Assembly (NCBI GenBank): GCA_024123915.1
Contig: CP099650.1
Span: 2,170,001-2,234,000, forward strand
Direction: 5' to 3'
Source: Oxalobacteraceae bacterium OTU3CAMAD1
GTDB lineage: Bacteria > Pseudomonadota > Gammaproteobacteria > Burkholderiales > Burkholderiaceae_D
DNA: 64,000 nucleotides
Part shown: positions 12,952 through 20,980 of the stretch, in pieces
Layout: each line of letters begins with the position of its first letter
How positions within the stretch are numbered: the first letter of the stretch is position 1
Notes under the pieces: model-generated
Told to the model about the DNA's origin: nothing
Databases searched by the model: none
What the model saw: only the letters and a program-made list of their open reading frames with translations
Translations under genes and position numbers: made by a program

Positions 12952-13812
12952 ATGACCCAAGCCCCCGCACCAGCCAGCGCCATGCCGGCGACCCGCCGCC
13001 ACCCCGGCCGCCTCGCCGCCGCCTGCGCCTGGACGGCCATCCTGCTAGCCAGCACGCCCACGCCAGCGGCCGCCACCGCCACCTGCATCCCCGTGCGCGT
13101 CGGCTACATGGACCAGCACCGCCCCCCATACTGGCTGGGCGAAGGCACCGACGTCCCCGAGCCGGCCGGCGCCGCCGTCGACCTGATGCACGACGCCGTG
13201 CTCGGCGCCGGCTTCGGCTGTCCGCCGGTCTGGGTGCGCCTGCCGATCGCCCGCCTGCGCGTGGCCCTGGCCAACGGCGACATCGACATGTCGCCCATGG
13301 GAGAACTCCCCGCTTATCCGCCGGAGATAGCGCTACCACGCGACAAGGCCGGCAACATCGACCTCGACCGCGCCATGCACAACGCCCTGATCGTGCTGGT
13401 GCGCGCCGCCGACAAGCTGCCGGCCGGCACCCAGCCGATGCAGCACTTCAAAGGCAAGCTGCTCGGCGTGGCGCAAGGACAAAGCTACGCCCCCCGCCTG
13501 CGCGACGCCGGCCTGACCATCGACGACGGCGCGCGCGACCTCGAGCGCAACCTCGAAAAACTGCGGCTCGGGCGCATCGACGGCGTGGTCGTCGCCGCCG
13601 TCTCGCCCGAACACCTCAAGGCCATGCTGTCGCGCTACAAGGGCGCCGTCGTGCAACTGCCGCAGCCGCTGATCAACACGCGCGTCTGGCTCGCCTTCAA
13701 CGACCACTTCTACCGCGCCCACCCGGCCCAGGTCGAGGCGCTGTGGACCTGGCTCGACGTCAACCGCCACCGGCTCGGCTACGTCATGCAGAAATACCGC
13801 AAGCAGCAGTAG
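12952..13812 (+). CDS. Periplasmic solute-binding-type protein (amino-acid ABC / SBP_bac_3 like)
   Basis: Secreted 286-aa protein with a signal peptide (ACAWTAILLASTPTPAAATA) and a type II periplasmic-binding fold: VRVGYMDQHRPPYWLGEG at the N-terminus, DLMHDAVLGAGFGCPPVWVRLPIARLRVALANGDIDM, and a second lobe with LEKLRLGRIDGVVVAA. Starts at 12898 (GTG) and 12913 are also in frame, but the promoter-like motif at 12875-12917 favours 12952. No permease or ATPase is nearby, so it may be a stand-alone sensor or periplasmic domain. The ligand is unknown. Confidence 0.75.
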   Translation: MTQAPAPASAMPATRRHPGRLAAACAWTAILLASTPTPAAATATCIPVRVGYMDQHRPPYWLGEGTDVPEPAGAAVDLMHDAVLGAGFGCPPVWVRLPIARLRVALANGDIDMSPMGELPAYPPEIALPRDKAGNIDLDRAMHNALIVLVRAADKLPAGTQPMQHFKGKLLGVAQGQSYAPRLRDAGLTIDDGARDLERNLEKLRLGRIDGVVVAAVSPEHLKAMLSRYKGAVVQLPQPLINTRVWLAFNDHFYRAHPAQVEALWTWLDVNRHRLGYVMQKYRKQQ

Positions 13813-13879
13813 TGCGCGATGTGGGTGCCGATTTGGTAGAATCCGGCTCCCTTACCGCGACCACCTCCCCGGGCCTGAT

Positions 13880-14818
13880 TTGTTGAAGACGCTGTTTGTA
13901 ACCACGATAACCACCATGCTGGCGCTGGCCGGCATCGCCGCCGCAGCCCCTGTCACCACAGCCAACCCGGCCGCCGGCGGCCACGACCTGCTGCGCGCGC
14001 AGGTGTTGCTCGACCGCGCCCATTTCTCCTCCGGCGAGATCGACGGCAACAAGGGCAGCAACCTGCGCAAGGCCGTCATCGGCTTCCAGAAACTGCACCA
14101 GCTGCCGCTGACCGGCGTGCTCGACCCGGCCACCTGGGCCGTGCTGTCGACCGACACCGCGCCCGTGCTCGACGTCTACACCGTCACCGCCGAGGACGCA
14201 GCCGGCCCCTACCGGCCGGTGCCGTCCACGATGGCCGACAAGGCCAAGCTGCCGGCGCTGGGCTACGCCAGCGTGGCCGAGGCGCTGGGCGAAAAATTCC
14301 ACAGCAGCCCCGAGCTGCTGCGCCGCCTCAACCCCGGCAAATCGTTTTCCCGCGCCGGCGATCAATTGCTGGTGCCGAACGTGGCCTCGGCCAAGCCGCT
14401 GCCCAAGGCCACCTCGATCCTGGTCGACGCCAGCGATGGCACCTTGACCCTGCTCGACGCCGGCGGCATGCCGATCGCGCAATTCCCCGCCAGCACCGGC
14501 AGCGCCCACGATCCGCTGCCGGAAGGGCGCTGGGAAGTGCGCGGCATCGCCGTCAACCCGGAATACCGCTACAACCCCAAGCTGTTCTGGGACGCCAAGG
14601 CCGGCGACACCGCCGCCCATATCCCGGCCGGCCCCAACAACCCGGTCGGCGCCGTCTGGATTCAACTGAGCAAGCCGCACTACGGCATCCACGGCACGCC
14701 GGAGCCGGGCAAGATCGGCAAGACCCAATCGCACGGCTGCATCCGCCTGACGAACTGGGACGCGCGGACGGTGGCGCGTGTCATCTCGCGCGGCGCGGTG
14801 GTGTTGTTGCAAGGTTAG
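13880..14818 (+). CDS. L,D-transpeptidase (YkuD) with peptidoglycan-binding domain
   Basis: Periplasmic cell-wall cross-linking enzyme, 312 aa. It has a signal peptide (TTMLALAGIAAAAP), a peptidoglycan-binding helical domain at about 35-90 (LLRAQVLLDRAHFSSGEIDG, AVIGFQKLHQLPLTGVLD), a LysM-like stretch at about 100-165 (YTVTAED ... LLVPNV), and a YkuD domain whose catalytic cysteine lies in SHGCIRLTNWDA. The frame opens with two adjacent TTG codons; no ATG precedes the signal peptide, so a TTG start is needed or the ATG at about residue 13 is used. Confidence 0.9.
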   Translation: MLKTLFVTTITTMLALAGIAAAAPVTTANPAAGGHDLLRAQVLLDRAHFSSGEIDGNKGSNLRKAVIGFQKLHQLPLTGVLDPATWAVLSTDTAPVLDVYTVTAEDAAGPYRPVPSTMADKAKLPALGYASVAEALGEKFHSSPELLRRLNPGKSFSRAGDQLLVPNVASAKPLPKATSILVDASDGTLTLLDAGGMPIAQFPASTGSAHDPLPEGRWEVRGIAVNPEYRYNPKLFWDAKAGDTAAHIPAGPNNPVGAVWIQLSKPHYGIHGTPEPGKIGKTQSHGCIRLTNWDARTVARVISRGAVVLLQG

Positions 14819-14859
14819 TGACATTTCAATAGATTCTGCGCGGAAATAATCCGTAGAAT
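14818..14859 (+). promoter_or_regulatory. Shared upstream motif, copy 2
   Basis: GTGACATTTC...GGAAATAA...TAGAAT resembles 12875-12917 and lies 33 bases before the DUF4124 gene. TAGAAT could be its -10. The two genes may share one regulator or sigma factor. Confidence 0.45.
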
Positions 14860-14892
14860 TGGCTGGTCGATTCTTCTTGAGAACAATCTGCC

Positions 14893-15366
14893 ATGACCCG
14901 CCACTTCGCCGCCGCCGCATTGCCATTGTCCTTGTCGCTGTCCCTGGCCCTGGCCCTGCTGGGCGCCAGCGGCGCCGTCCACGCCGACATCTACAAATGG
15001 GTGGACGCCAACGGCGTCACCAACTATACCGACAATCCCGACCTGGCCGGCGGCGCGCGCGTGCAGATGCTCAAAACGTCGGCCGCGCCGGCGGCCAATC
15101 CAGCCGGCACCTGGCAACAACGCGAGGCCGAATTCCAGCGCCGCCAGCAGCACAAGTTGATGGCGCCAGCCTACCGCCCGCGCGACGAGGCCGGCGGCGG
15201 GGCGGGGACGGTCGTCCATCGCGGCGGCGAGCCGGAAACCGACGCCACCCGTTGCGCGCTGGCGCGCGCCGTCGCCGAGGGCGCCGTACGCCACGTCAAC
15301 GACCTGCCGATCGACCAGCACGACCGCGACGTTGCCAACAACGATATCCGCACCTATTGTCGCTAA
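14893..15366 (+). CDS. DUF4124 domain periplasmic protein
   Basis: 157-aa exported protein of unknown function. A long signal peptide (LPLSLSLSLALALLGASGAVHA) is followed directly by the DUF4124 signature DIYKWVDANGVTNYTDNPDL, typical of betaproteobacterial envelope proteins. A basic, Gln-rich middle (QQREAEFQRRQQHK) and a C-terminal part with two Cys residues complete it. It has its own promoter-like motif at 14818-14859. Confidence 0.85.
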   Translation: MTRHFAAAALPLSLSLSLALALLGASGAVHADIYKWVDANGVTNYTDNPDLAGGARVQMLKTSAAPAANPAGTWQQREAEFQRRQQHKLMAPAYRPRDEAGGGAGTVVHRGGEPETDATRCALARAVAEGAVRHVNDLPIDQHDRDVANNDIRTYCR

Positions 15367-15396
15367 GTTAATTTAAAATGGCCGCAGGAGGTGCGT

Positions 15397-15801
15397 ATGG
15401 CCATATCCCTGGATCACCTGATGGTGCCGTCGCGCGACAAGATCGCGGCGGCCAAACTGCTGGCCGAGCTGCTCGGCGTGCCGTGGTCGGCCACCGGCAT
15501 CGGCCCGTTCGCCCCGGTCTACGTCAACGACGGCCTGACCCTCGACTTCGATGAATGGGCCGAGCCCGTTCCTTTGATACACTACTGCTTCCGCGTCGAC
15601 CAGGCCGAATTCGACGCCATCCTCGCGCGCATCCGGTCGGCCGGCATCGCCTACCGCAGCGCCGTGCATGGCCAGACCGACTTCGCCATCGACACGCAGC
15701 ACGGCGGCAGCATCGTCTATTGGAACGAGCCCGATGGCCACCAATGGGAAATGCTCACCGTCAGCTACGCACGGCCACCACCAGACAAGGACACCGGATG
15801 A
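15397..15801 (+). CDS. VOC-family (glyoxalase-like) protein
   Basis: 134-aa vicinal-oxygen-chelate fold protein; reaction unknown. It opens with AISLDHLMVPSRDKIAAAKLLAELLG and ends with HGGSIVYWNEPDGHQWEMLTVSY, the usual C-terminal metal-ligand Glu region. The ATG at 15397 has a strong AGGAGG four bases upstream; the GTG at 15391 overlaps that site. It is the first gene of a tightly overlapping run and shares ATGA with the next gene. Confidence 0.85.
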   Translation: MAISLDHLMVPSRDKIAAAKLLAELLGVPWSATGIGPFAPVYVNDGLTLDFDEWAEPVPLIHYCFRVDQAEFDAILARIRSAGIAYRSAVHGQTDFAIDTQHGGSIVYWNEPDGHQWEMLTVSYARPPPDKDTG

Positions 15802-16415
15802 GCGACACCCCGCTGCACGAAACCTTCGCCGACACCATGCTCAGCCCACGGCTGCAATGGCACTGCGAGCCCGCCCACTGGCAGGTCGACTACGCCGCAA
15901 ACAGCCTGCGCATCCACACCGACGCCGCCACCGACTTCTGGCAGCGCACCCACTACGGCTTCCAGGTCGACAACGGCCACTTCCTGCACCTGCAGGCCGA
16001 AGGCGACTTCGTGCTCACGACCAAGGTCACCTCGCGCCCGGCGCACCAGTACGACCAGGCTGGGCTAATGGTGCGGCTGTCGTCAGGCTGCTGGCTCAAG
16101 ACCTCGGTCGAGTTCGAGCCCGACGGCGACAACCGCCTCGGCGTCGTCGTCACCAACGGCCATTATTCGGACTGGTCGACCCAGCCGCTGGCCAAGGACA
16201 TCGACACCGTCTGGTTCCGCGTCCGCGCCGAGGACAACGACTGCATTGTCGAATCGTCGCTCGACGGCGAGCAGTGGACGCAAATCCGCATGGCCCACCT
16301 CCACGAGCGCGCCAGTGCCGATTCGGTCGCCTGCGGCCTGTACGCCTGCAGCCCCAAGGAAGCCGGCTTCGAGGCCGAGTTCTCCTTCCTCAGTTTTATT
16401 CCGGGACGCATCTGA
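15798..16415 (+). CDS. DUF1349 domain protein
   Basis: 205-aa cytoplasmic protein with a concanavalin-like jelly-roll of the DUF1349 type: TDFWQRTHYGFQVDNGHFLHL, KVTSRPAHQYDQAGLMVRLS, WLKTSVEFEPDGDNRLGVVVTNG, DWSTQPL. The family is seen beside sugar and regulatory genes, but the activity is not established. It overlaps the VOC gene (ATGA) and the racemase gene (TGATG), so all three are translated together. Confidence 0.85.
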   Translation: MSDTPLHETFADTMLSPRLQWHCEPAHWQVDYAANSLRIHTDAATDFWQRTHYGFQVDNGHFLHLQAEGDFVLTTKVTSRPAHQYDQAGLMVRLSSGCWLKTSVEFEPDGDNRLGVVVTNGHYSDWSTQPLAKDIDTVWFRVRAEDNDCIVESSLDGEQWTQIRMAHLHERASADSVACGLYACSPKEAGFEAEFSFLSFIPGRI

Positions 16416-17134
16416 TGAAGACCATCGGACTGATTGGCGGCATGAGCTGGGAATCGACGGTGCCGTACTACCGGCAGGTGAATCAAACGGTCAAGGAGCA
16501 CCTGGGCGGGCTGCACTCGGCCAAGGTGGTGCTCGTCAGCGTCGACTTCCACGACGTGGAAAAATTGCAGCGCGCCGGCGACTGGGACGCTGCCGGCGCA
16601 TTGCTGGCCGACGCCGCCCGTTCGCTGCAAGCCGCCGGCGCCGACTTCATCGTGGTGTGCACCAACACCATGCACAAGGTCGCGCCGGCCATCGAGGCGG
16701 CGGCCGGCATCCCGCTGTTCCACATCGCCGACCCCACGGCGGCCGCCATCAAGGCCGCCGGCCACACCAGGATCGGCCTGCTCGGCACGCGCTTCACGAT
16801 GGAACAGGCGTTCTACAAGGACCGGCTGCGCGAGCTGCACGGCCTGGACGTGATCGTCCCTGAGCCGGCCGAGCGCGACATCGTCCACCGGATCATCTAC
16901 GAGGAACTCTGCCTCGGCAACGTCGTCGACGCCTCGCGTGACGACTACCGCCGAATCATCGCCGCGCTGGTGGAGCGGGGCGCGCAAGCCATCATCCTCG
17001 GCTGCACTGAAATCTCGCTGCTGATCGCGCAGTCCGACGCGGCCGTGCCGCTGTTCGACACCACCGCCATCCACGCCCGCACGGCCGCCGAGTTCGCGCT
17101 CGGCCTTCCACTCGACACCACGGAGAAGAAATGA
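16415..17134 (+). CDS. Aspartate/glutamate racemase family protein
   Basis: Cofactor-independent amino-acid racemase, 239 aa, with both catalytic cysteines present: VVCTNTMHK and LGCTEISLL. The N-terminus MKTIGLIGGMSWESTVPYY is typical of the YgeA/aspartate racemase group. It shares one base with the upstream DUF1349 stop and overlaps the downstream GST gene as ATGA. The substrate (Asp, Glu or a broader range) cannot be read from sequence. Confidence 0.92.
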   Translation: MKTIGLIGGMSWESTVPYYRQVNQTVKEHLGGLHSAKVVLVSVDFHDVEKLQRAGDWDAAGALLADAARSLQAAGADFIVVCTNTMHKVAPAIEAAAGIPLFHIADPTAAAIKAAGHTRIGLLGTRFTMEQAFYKDRLRELHGLDVIVPEPAERDIVHRIIYEELCLGNVVDASRDDYRRIIAALVERGAQAIILGCTEISLLIAQSDAAVPLFDTTAIHARTAAEFALGLPLDTTEKK

Positions 17135-17766
17135 AACTGATCGGCATGCTCGACTCACCCTATGTCCGCCGCGTCGCCGTGTCGCTGCAGCTACTCGATG
17201 TGCCGTTCGAACACCAGTCGCTATCGGTGTTCCGCACCTTCGACCAATTCCGCCAGATCAATCCGGTGGTCAAGGCGCCAACCCTGGTGACCGGCGACGG
17301 CACCGTGCTGATGGATTCCACCCTGATCGTGCAATACGCCGAAACCCTGGCCGCGCCGGAGCGGCGCCTGACGCCGTCCGACCCCGCCGCGCTGTTGCGC
17401 TCGCTGCGCGTGCTCGGACTGGCGCTGGCCGCCTGCGACAAGGGCGTGCAGATCGTCTACGAACGCAACGTGCGTCCGGCCGAAAAGCTGCACCAGCCGT
17501 GGGTTGAAAGGGTCACCCTGCAAATGCTGTCGGCCTTCGACGCGCTCGAAGCCGAGCAGCGGGACAAGCCGCTGATCATCGGCGGCCCCGGCACGGAACA
17601 CGGCGCGGTCATGACCGCCGTCACCTGGCATTTCATGCGGCAAATGCTGCCCGAGCTGGTGGCCGCCGAAAACTATCCATCGCTGGACGAACTGTCGCGC
17701 CGCGCCGAAGCGCTGCCGCAATTCGCCGCCGCGCCGCACGGCGACAGCACCTATTCCCCCCACTGA
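17131..17766 (+). CDS. Glutathione S-transferase family protein
   Basis: 211-aa cytosolic GST: N-terminal thioredoxin fold (MKLIGMLDSPYVRRVAVSLQLLDVPFEHQSL, then VKAPTLVTGDGTVLMDSTLIVQYAE) and an all-helical C-terminal domain. The start overlaps the racemase stop. The cis-proline before TLV is present. The substrate is unknown. Confidence 0.9.
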   Translation: MKLIGMLDSPYVRRVAVSLQLLDVPFEHQSLSVFRTFDQFRQINPVVKAPTLVTGDGTVLMDSTLIVQYAETLAAPERRLTPSDPAALLRSLRVLGLALAACDKGVQIVYERNVRPAEKLHQPWVERVTLQMLSAFDALEAEQRDKPLIIGGPGTEHGAVMTAVTWHFMRQMLPELVAAENYPSLDELSRRAEALPQFAAAPHGDSTYSPH

Positions 17767-17781
17767 CTTTTCCGGACCTCC

Positions 17782-18351
17782 ATGCCTTTATCCCCGTATC
17801 TCGACACCAGCCCCGTCCTTGGCGACGGCACCTATCTGCACGCCACGGCGCAAGTCATCGGCGACGTCCGCATCGGCCGCGACAGCTCGATCTGGTGCAA
17901 CACCGTGCTGCGTGGCGACGTCAACCGCATCGTCATCGGCGACTGCAGCAACGTACAGGACTTCGCCATGGGCCACGTCGCCCACAGGCACCCGGGCAAG
18001 CCGGACGGCTCGCCGCTGATCATCGGCGACTACGTCACCATCGGCCACTCGGTGCTGCTGCACGGCTGCACCATCGGCAACGAATGCCTGATCGGCATGG
18101 GTTCCATCATCATGGACGACGTCGTGGTGCAAGACCGCGTCATGATCGGCGCCGGCAGCCTGGTCTCGCCGGGCAAGGTGCTGGAAAGCGGCCACCTGTA
18201 CGTCGGCCGCCCGGTGAAAAAGGTCAGGGCGCTCAGCGCCGAGGAAATCGCCTACCTGAAGTACTCGGCCGAGCACTACGTCCGCGTCAAAAACAACCAC
18301 GTCAGCAGCGAGAGCAAAGCAGCGCAGAGTCAGACCACCAGCGCCAAATAA
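17782..18351 (+). CDS. Gamma-carbonic-anhydrase-like hexapeptide protein
   Basis: 189-aa left-handed beta-helix trimer of the gamma-CA (YrdA/PaaY) family. Hexapeptide repeats run from about residue 20 to 150, and the metal-binding histidines lie in GHVAHRHPG and IGHSVLLHGC. It starts 15 bases after the GST gene, so it probably belongs to the same run. A second paralogue lies at 28361-28885. The C-terminal tail (SSESKAAQSQTTSAK) is low-complexity. Confidence 0.9.
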   Translation: MPLSPYLDTSPVLGDGTYLHATAQVIGDVRIGRDSSIWCNTVLRGDVNRIVIGDCSNVQDFAMGHVAHRHPGKPDGSPLIIGDYVTIGHSVLLHGCTIGNECLIGMGSIIMDDVVVQDRVMIGAGSLVSPGKVLESGHLYVGRPVKKVRALSAEEIAYLKYSAEHYVRVKNNHVSSESKAAQSQTTSAK

Positions 18352-18376
18352 AATCGATATTGGCCCGTCGGCGCCC

Positions 18377-18421
18377 AACCCGCACCGCCGGGCGGGGTCG
18401 TACCCCTCGGGGTACGACCCC
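18377..18421. repeat. GGGGTC hairpin repeat, copy 1
   Basis: AACCCGCA at 18377-18384 is followed by a 13-base inverted repeat (GGGGTCGTACCCC / GGGGTACGACCCC) with a 2-base centre at 18394-18421. Related copies are at 27337 and 41050. It lies beyond the gamma-CA stop and may end transcription or act as a REP-like mobile repeat. Confidence 0.65.
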
Positions 18422-18512
18422 TAAGTGGTAACGCCGGCGTTTCGCTAAACGCATACGGGGTTCCTCCTCTCCGCCGAGCAACTCAATGATCATCTTTACA
18501 TGTTCACCACTT

Positions 18513-18531
18513 GTAAATGAGAATCATTATT
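18513..18531. promoter_or_regulatory. Fur box
   Basis: GTAAATGAGAATCATTATT matches 15 of 19 bases of the consensus GATAATGATAATCATTATC. It overlaps a possible promoter (TTGTAA at 18511, TAGTAT at 18535) and lies 74 bases before the haem receptor ATG, so iron repression of the receptor-hmuS pair is expected. Confidence 0.8.
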
Positions 18532-18604
18532 GTTAGTATGCGTTTTTGCCAGCAATCGCCGTAAGTCCGAGAGCCAGCCGTCCACAACTCTCTCTTGGAA
18601 CTCT

Positions 18605-20962
18605 ATGGCCACCACCACCATGGGCGCCCGGCATCTGGCCGCGCCTACCCACAACCTGCGGCCGCGCCTGATGGGCGTCGCAGTGCGCTCCGCAATGATC
18701 ACCCTGATGGCCGCCGCCATGCTCCCTGCCCAGGCAGAGCAAGCGCAAGCCCAGGCGGCGGCCGCCGCCAGCGCCCCGGCCCTCGGCGAAATCGTCGTCC
18801 AGGCCAAGCGCGACGACGCCGCCTCCACCCGCGACGGCACCACCACCGTCATCAAAGCCGAGCAGCTGGAACAAAACAACGCCATCGACATGGCCAAGAT
18901 CGCCCGCTACTCGCCGCTGATCAGCGTGCCGGCCGCCGCCAGCGGCGGCGCCAACGTATGGGACAGCGCCGGCAACACCGGCATCAACATTCGCGGCGTC
19001 GAAGGCAACCGCGTCAGCCTCGAAGTCGACGGCATCTCGCTGCCGGACGCCGCCCCGCGCCCGGAAAGCACATCGATGAATTCGTTTGGCATCGGCCGCG
19101 ACTACTTCGACCCCGAGATGTTCCACTACGTCAGCATCGGCTCCGGCGCCAGCCCGGCCGGCGGCGGTACCCCCGGCCTGGGCGGCGCGGTGTCGTTCGT
19201 CACCAAATCGCCGGAAATGTACCTGGACGGCACCCGCAAACTCTACGCCGACTACAAGTTCGGCTACGCGTCGGAACAGGCATCGCGCATGCACGCCGTC
19301 ACCGCCGCCACCGCGCTTGGCGACAACCTGCAAGCGCTGATCGTCGCCGTCCACCGCGACGGCGCCGAAATCAAAACCGAAGGCGACGCCGTCCCCAATC
19401 CGGACGACTGGTCGTCCGATGCCGTTCTGGCCAAGCTCAACTGGAAGCTGGCGCGCGACCAGGAACTGCGCTTCACGGTCGACCACTACAAGGCCGAGCA
19501 CGACCGCGTCTACAACAACAAGGTCGGCGCCCTGTACCCGGCCGGCGCGACGCAGAACTCCAACACCGAGCGCACCCGCTACAGCGTCGAGCACCGCTAC
19601 ACGCCGGCCGACAACCTGCTGTTCGACAAGCTCGAAACCAAGCTCTACAAACAAACCGCGTCGGTCGAGGATGACACCAACGCAAACTACGTCACCGGCG
19701 GCCAGCCCTACATCCGCAACATCACCACCGGCTACTTCAACGACAGCAAGGGCATCGCGTTCGACGCCGTCAAACAGTTGAACCCGTCCACGGTGCTCGG
19801 CTACGGCGTGCTCTACGAGGAACTGGAAAGCCGCCGTCCATGGCTCGAGGACCGCACGGTGGTGCGCACCGGCGCCCACCAGATCACGATGAAAAACCGC
19901 ATGGCCGACATGGACACCGACAAACTGGCTGCCTACGTGCGCGGCGAGTTCGGTTTCAACCTGGCCGGCCACCAGGCCACGCTGACGCCGGGCCTGCGCG
20001 CCGAGCGCCGCAAGCTGACGCCGCAAAACCTGCAAAACTACGTCATCGCCGTCCCGAGCGCGGCAAAGGAAATCCGCGAGGACAAGGACACCTTCCTCAC
20101 GCCGAGCCTGAACTTCTCGGTCGAGCTGACCCCGCAGCTGAGCACCTACGCGCAATACACGCGCGGCACCCGCCTGCCGAGCGCGGCTGAGCGCACCGGC
20201 AGCTACGACTCGTTCAGCTACACCGGCGCCGGCAACGGTTACGCGGTGCTGGGCAACCCCGACCTCAAAAAGGAAACCAGCAACGCCTTCGAGGTGGGCC
20301 TGAAGGGCGCGCCGACGCCGGGTGTCGAAGTCAGCTTCTCGCTGTTCCACACCAGCTACGACAACTTCATCGAATACGCCGCGCAGCCGGCCGACCCGGT
20401 CAACTACCCGACCATTACGCAAGGCCTGTTCCGTCCGGAAAACGTCGGCAAGGCCAGGATCCGTGGCGGCGAAGTGAGCAGCCGCTTCGCGCTGGGCCAA
20501 TGGTGGCAGCCGATGCAGGGTTACAGCCTGGCGCTGGCTGGCGGCATCTCGCGCGGCACGGCCGAAAACAAGGACAGCGGCAAAAAGGCCGAACTGGCCT
20601 CGGTGCAACCGTACAAGGCCAACGCCACGTTCGCCTATGACGACCCGGCCAAGCGCGGCGGCGGCGCCTTCATCGTCAGCACGGTGCGCGGCAAGCGCGC
20701 CACGGCCGACGTGTTCACCAGCGCCACGACCGGCATGTTCGCCGTGCCCGGTTACACGGTCATGGACTTGACCGCGTACTGGCACATCAACAAGCACGCC
20801 ACCGTCAGCGGCGGCATGTACAACCTGGCCGACCGCAAGTACTGGGACTACGCCTCGTCGCGCAGCCTGGTCGCGGGCACCACGGCGGCCACCTTGGCCG
20901 ACATCGAACGCCAGGCGCGTCCGGGCCGCAACTTCGCCGTCAATCTCAAAGTCATCTACTAA
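18605..20962 (+). CDS. TonB-dependent haem/haemoprotein receptor
   Basis: Outer-membrane receptor of the haemoglobin/transferrin/lactoferrin class, 785 aa. It has a signal peptide (SAMITLMAAAMLPAQAEQA), a plug (GEIVVQAKRDDAASTRDG, NTGINIRGVEGNRVSLEVDGI, GAVSFVTKSP) and a 22-strand barrel ending NLKVIY. The haem-receptor signature region is present as TRGTRLPSAAE (FRAP-like) and LGNPDLKKETSNAFEVGL (NPDL-like). The ATG at 18605 has GGAA upstream; an in-frame ATG at 18530 lies inside the Fur box. The next gene is an HmuS-like protein, fitting haem uptake. Confidence 0.9.
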   Translation: MATTTMGARHLAAPTHNLRPRLMGVAVRSAMITLMAAAMLPAQAEQAQAQAAAAASAPALGEIVVQAKRDDAASTRDGTTTVIKAEQLEQNNAIDMAKIARYSPLISVPAAASGGANVWDSAGNTGINIRGVEGNRVSLEVDGISLPDAAPRPESTSMNSFGIGRDYFDPEMFHYVSIGSGASPAGGGTPGLGGAVSFVTKSPEMYLDGTRKLYADYKFGYASEQASRMHAVTAATALGDNLQALIVAVHRDGAEIKTEGDAVPNPDDWSSDAVLAKLNWKLARDQELRFTVDHYKAEHDRVYNNKVGALYPAGATQNSNTERTRYSVEHRYTPADNLLFDKLETKLYKQTASVEDDTNANYVTGGQPYIRNITTGYFNDSKGIAFDAVKQLNPSTVLGYGVLYEELESRRPWLEDRTVVRTGAHQITMKNRMADMDTDKLAAYVRGEFGFNLAGHQATLTPGLRAERRKLTPQNLQNYVIAVPSAAKEIREDKDTFLTPSLNFSVELTPQLSTYAQYTRGTRLPSAAERTGSYDSFSYTGAGNGYAVLGNPDLKKETSNAFEVGLKGAPTPGVEVSFSLFHTSYDNFIEYAAQPADPVNYPTITQGLFRPENVGKARIRGGEVSSRFALGQWWQPMQGYSLALAGGISRGTAENKDSGKKAELASVQPYKANATFAYDDPAKRGGGAFIVSTVRGKRATADVFTSATTGMFAVPGYTVMDLTAYWHINKHATVSGGMYNLADRKYWDYASSRSLVAGTTAATLADIERQARPGRNFAVNLKVIY

Positions 20963-20980
20963 ACAACCTACGGAGCCATC

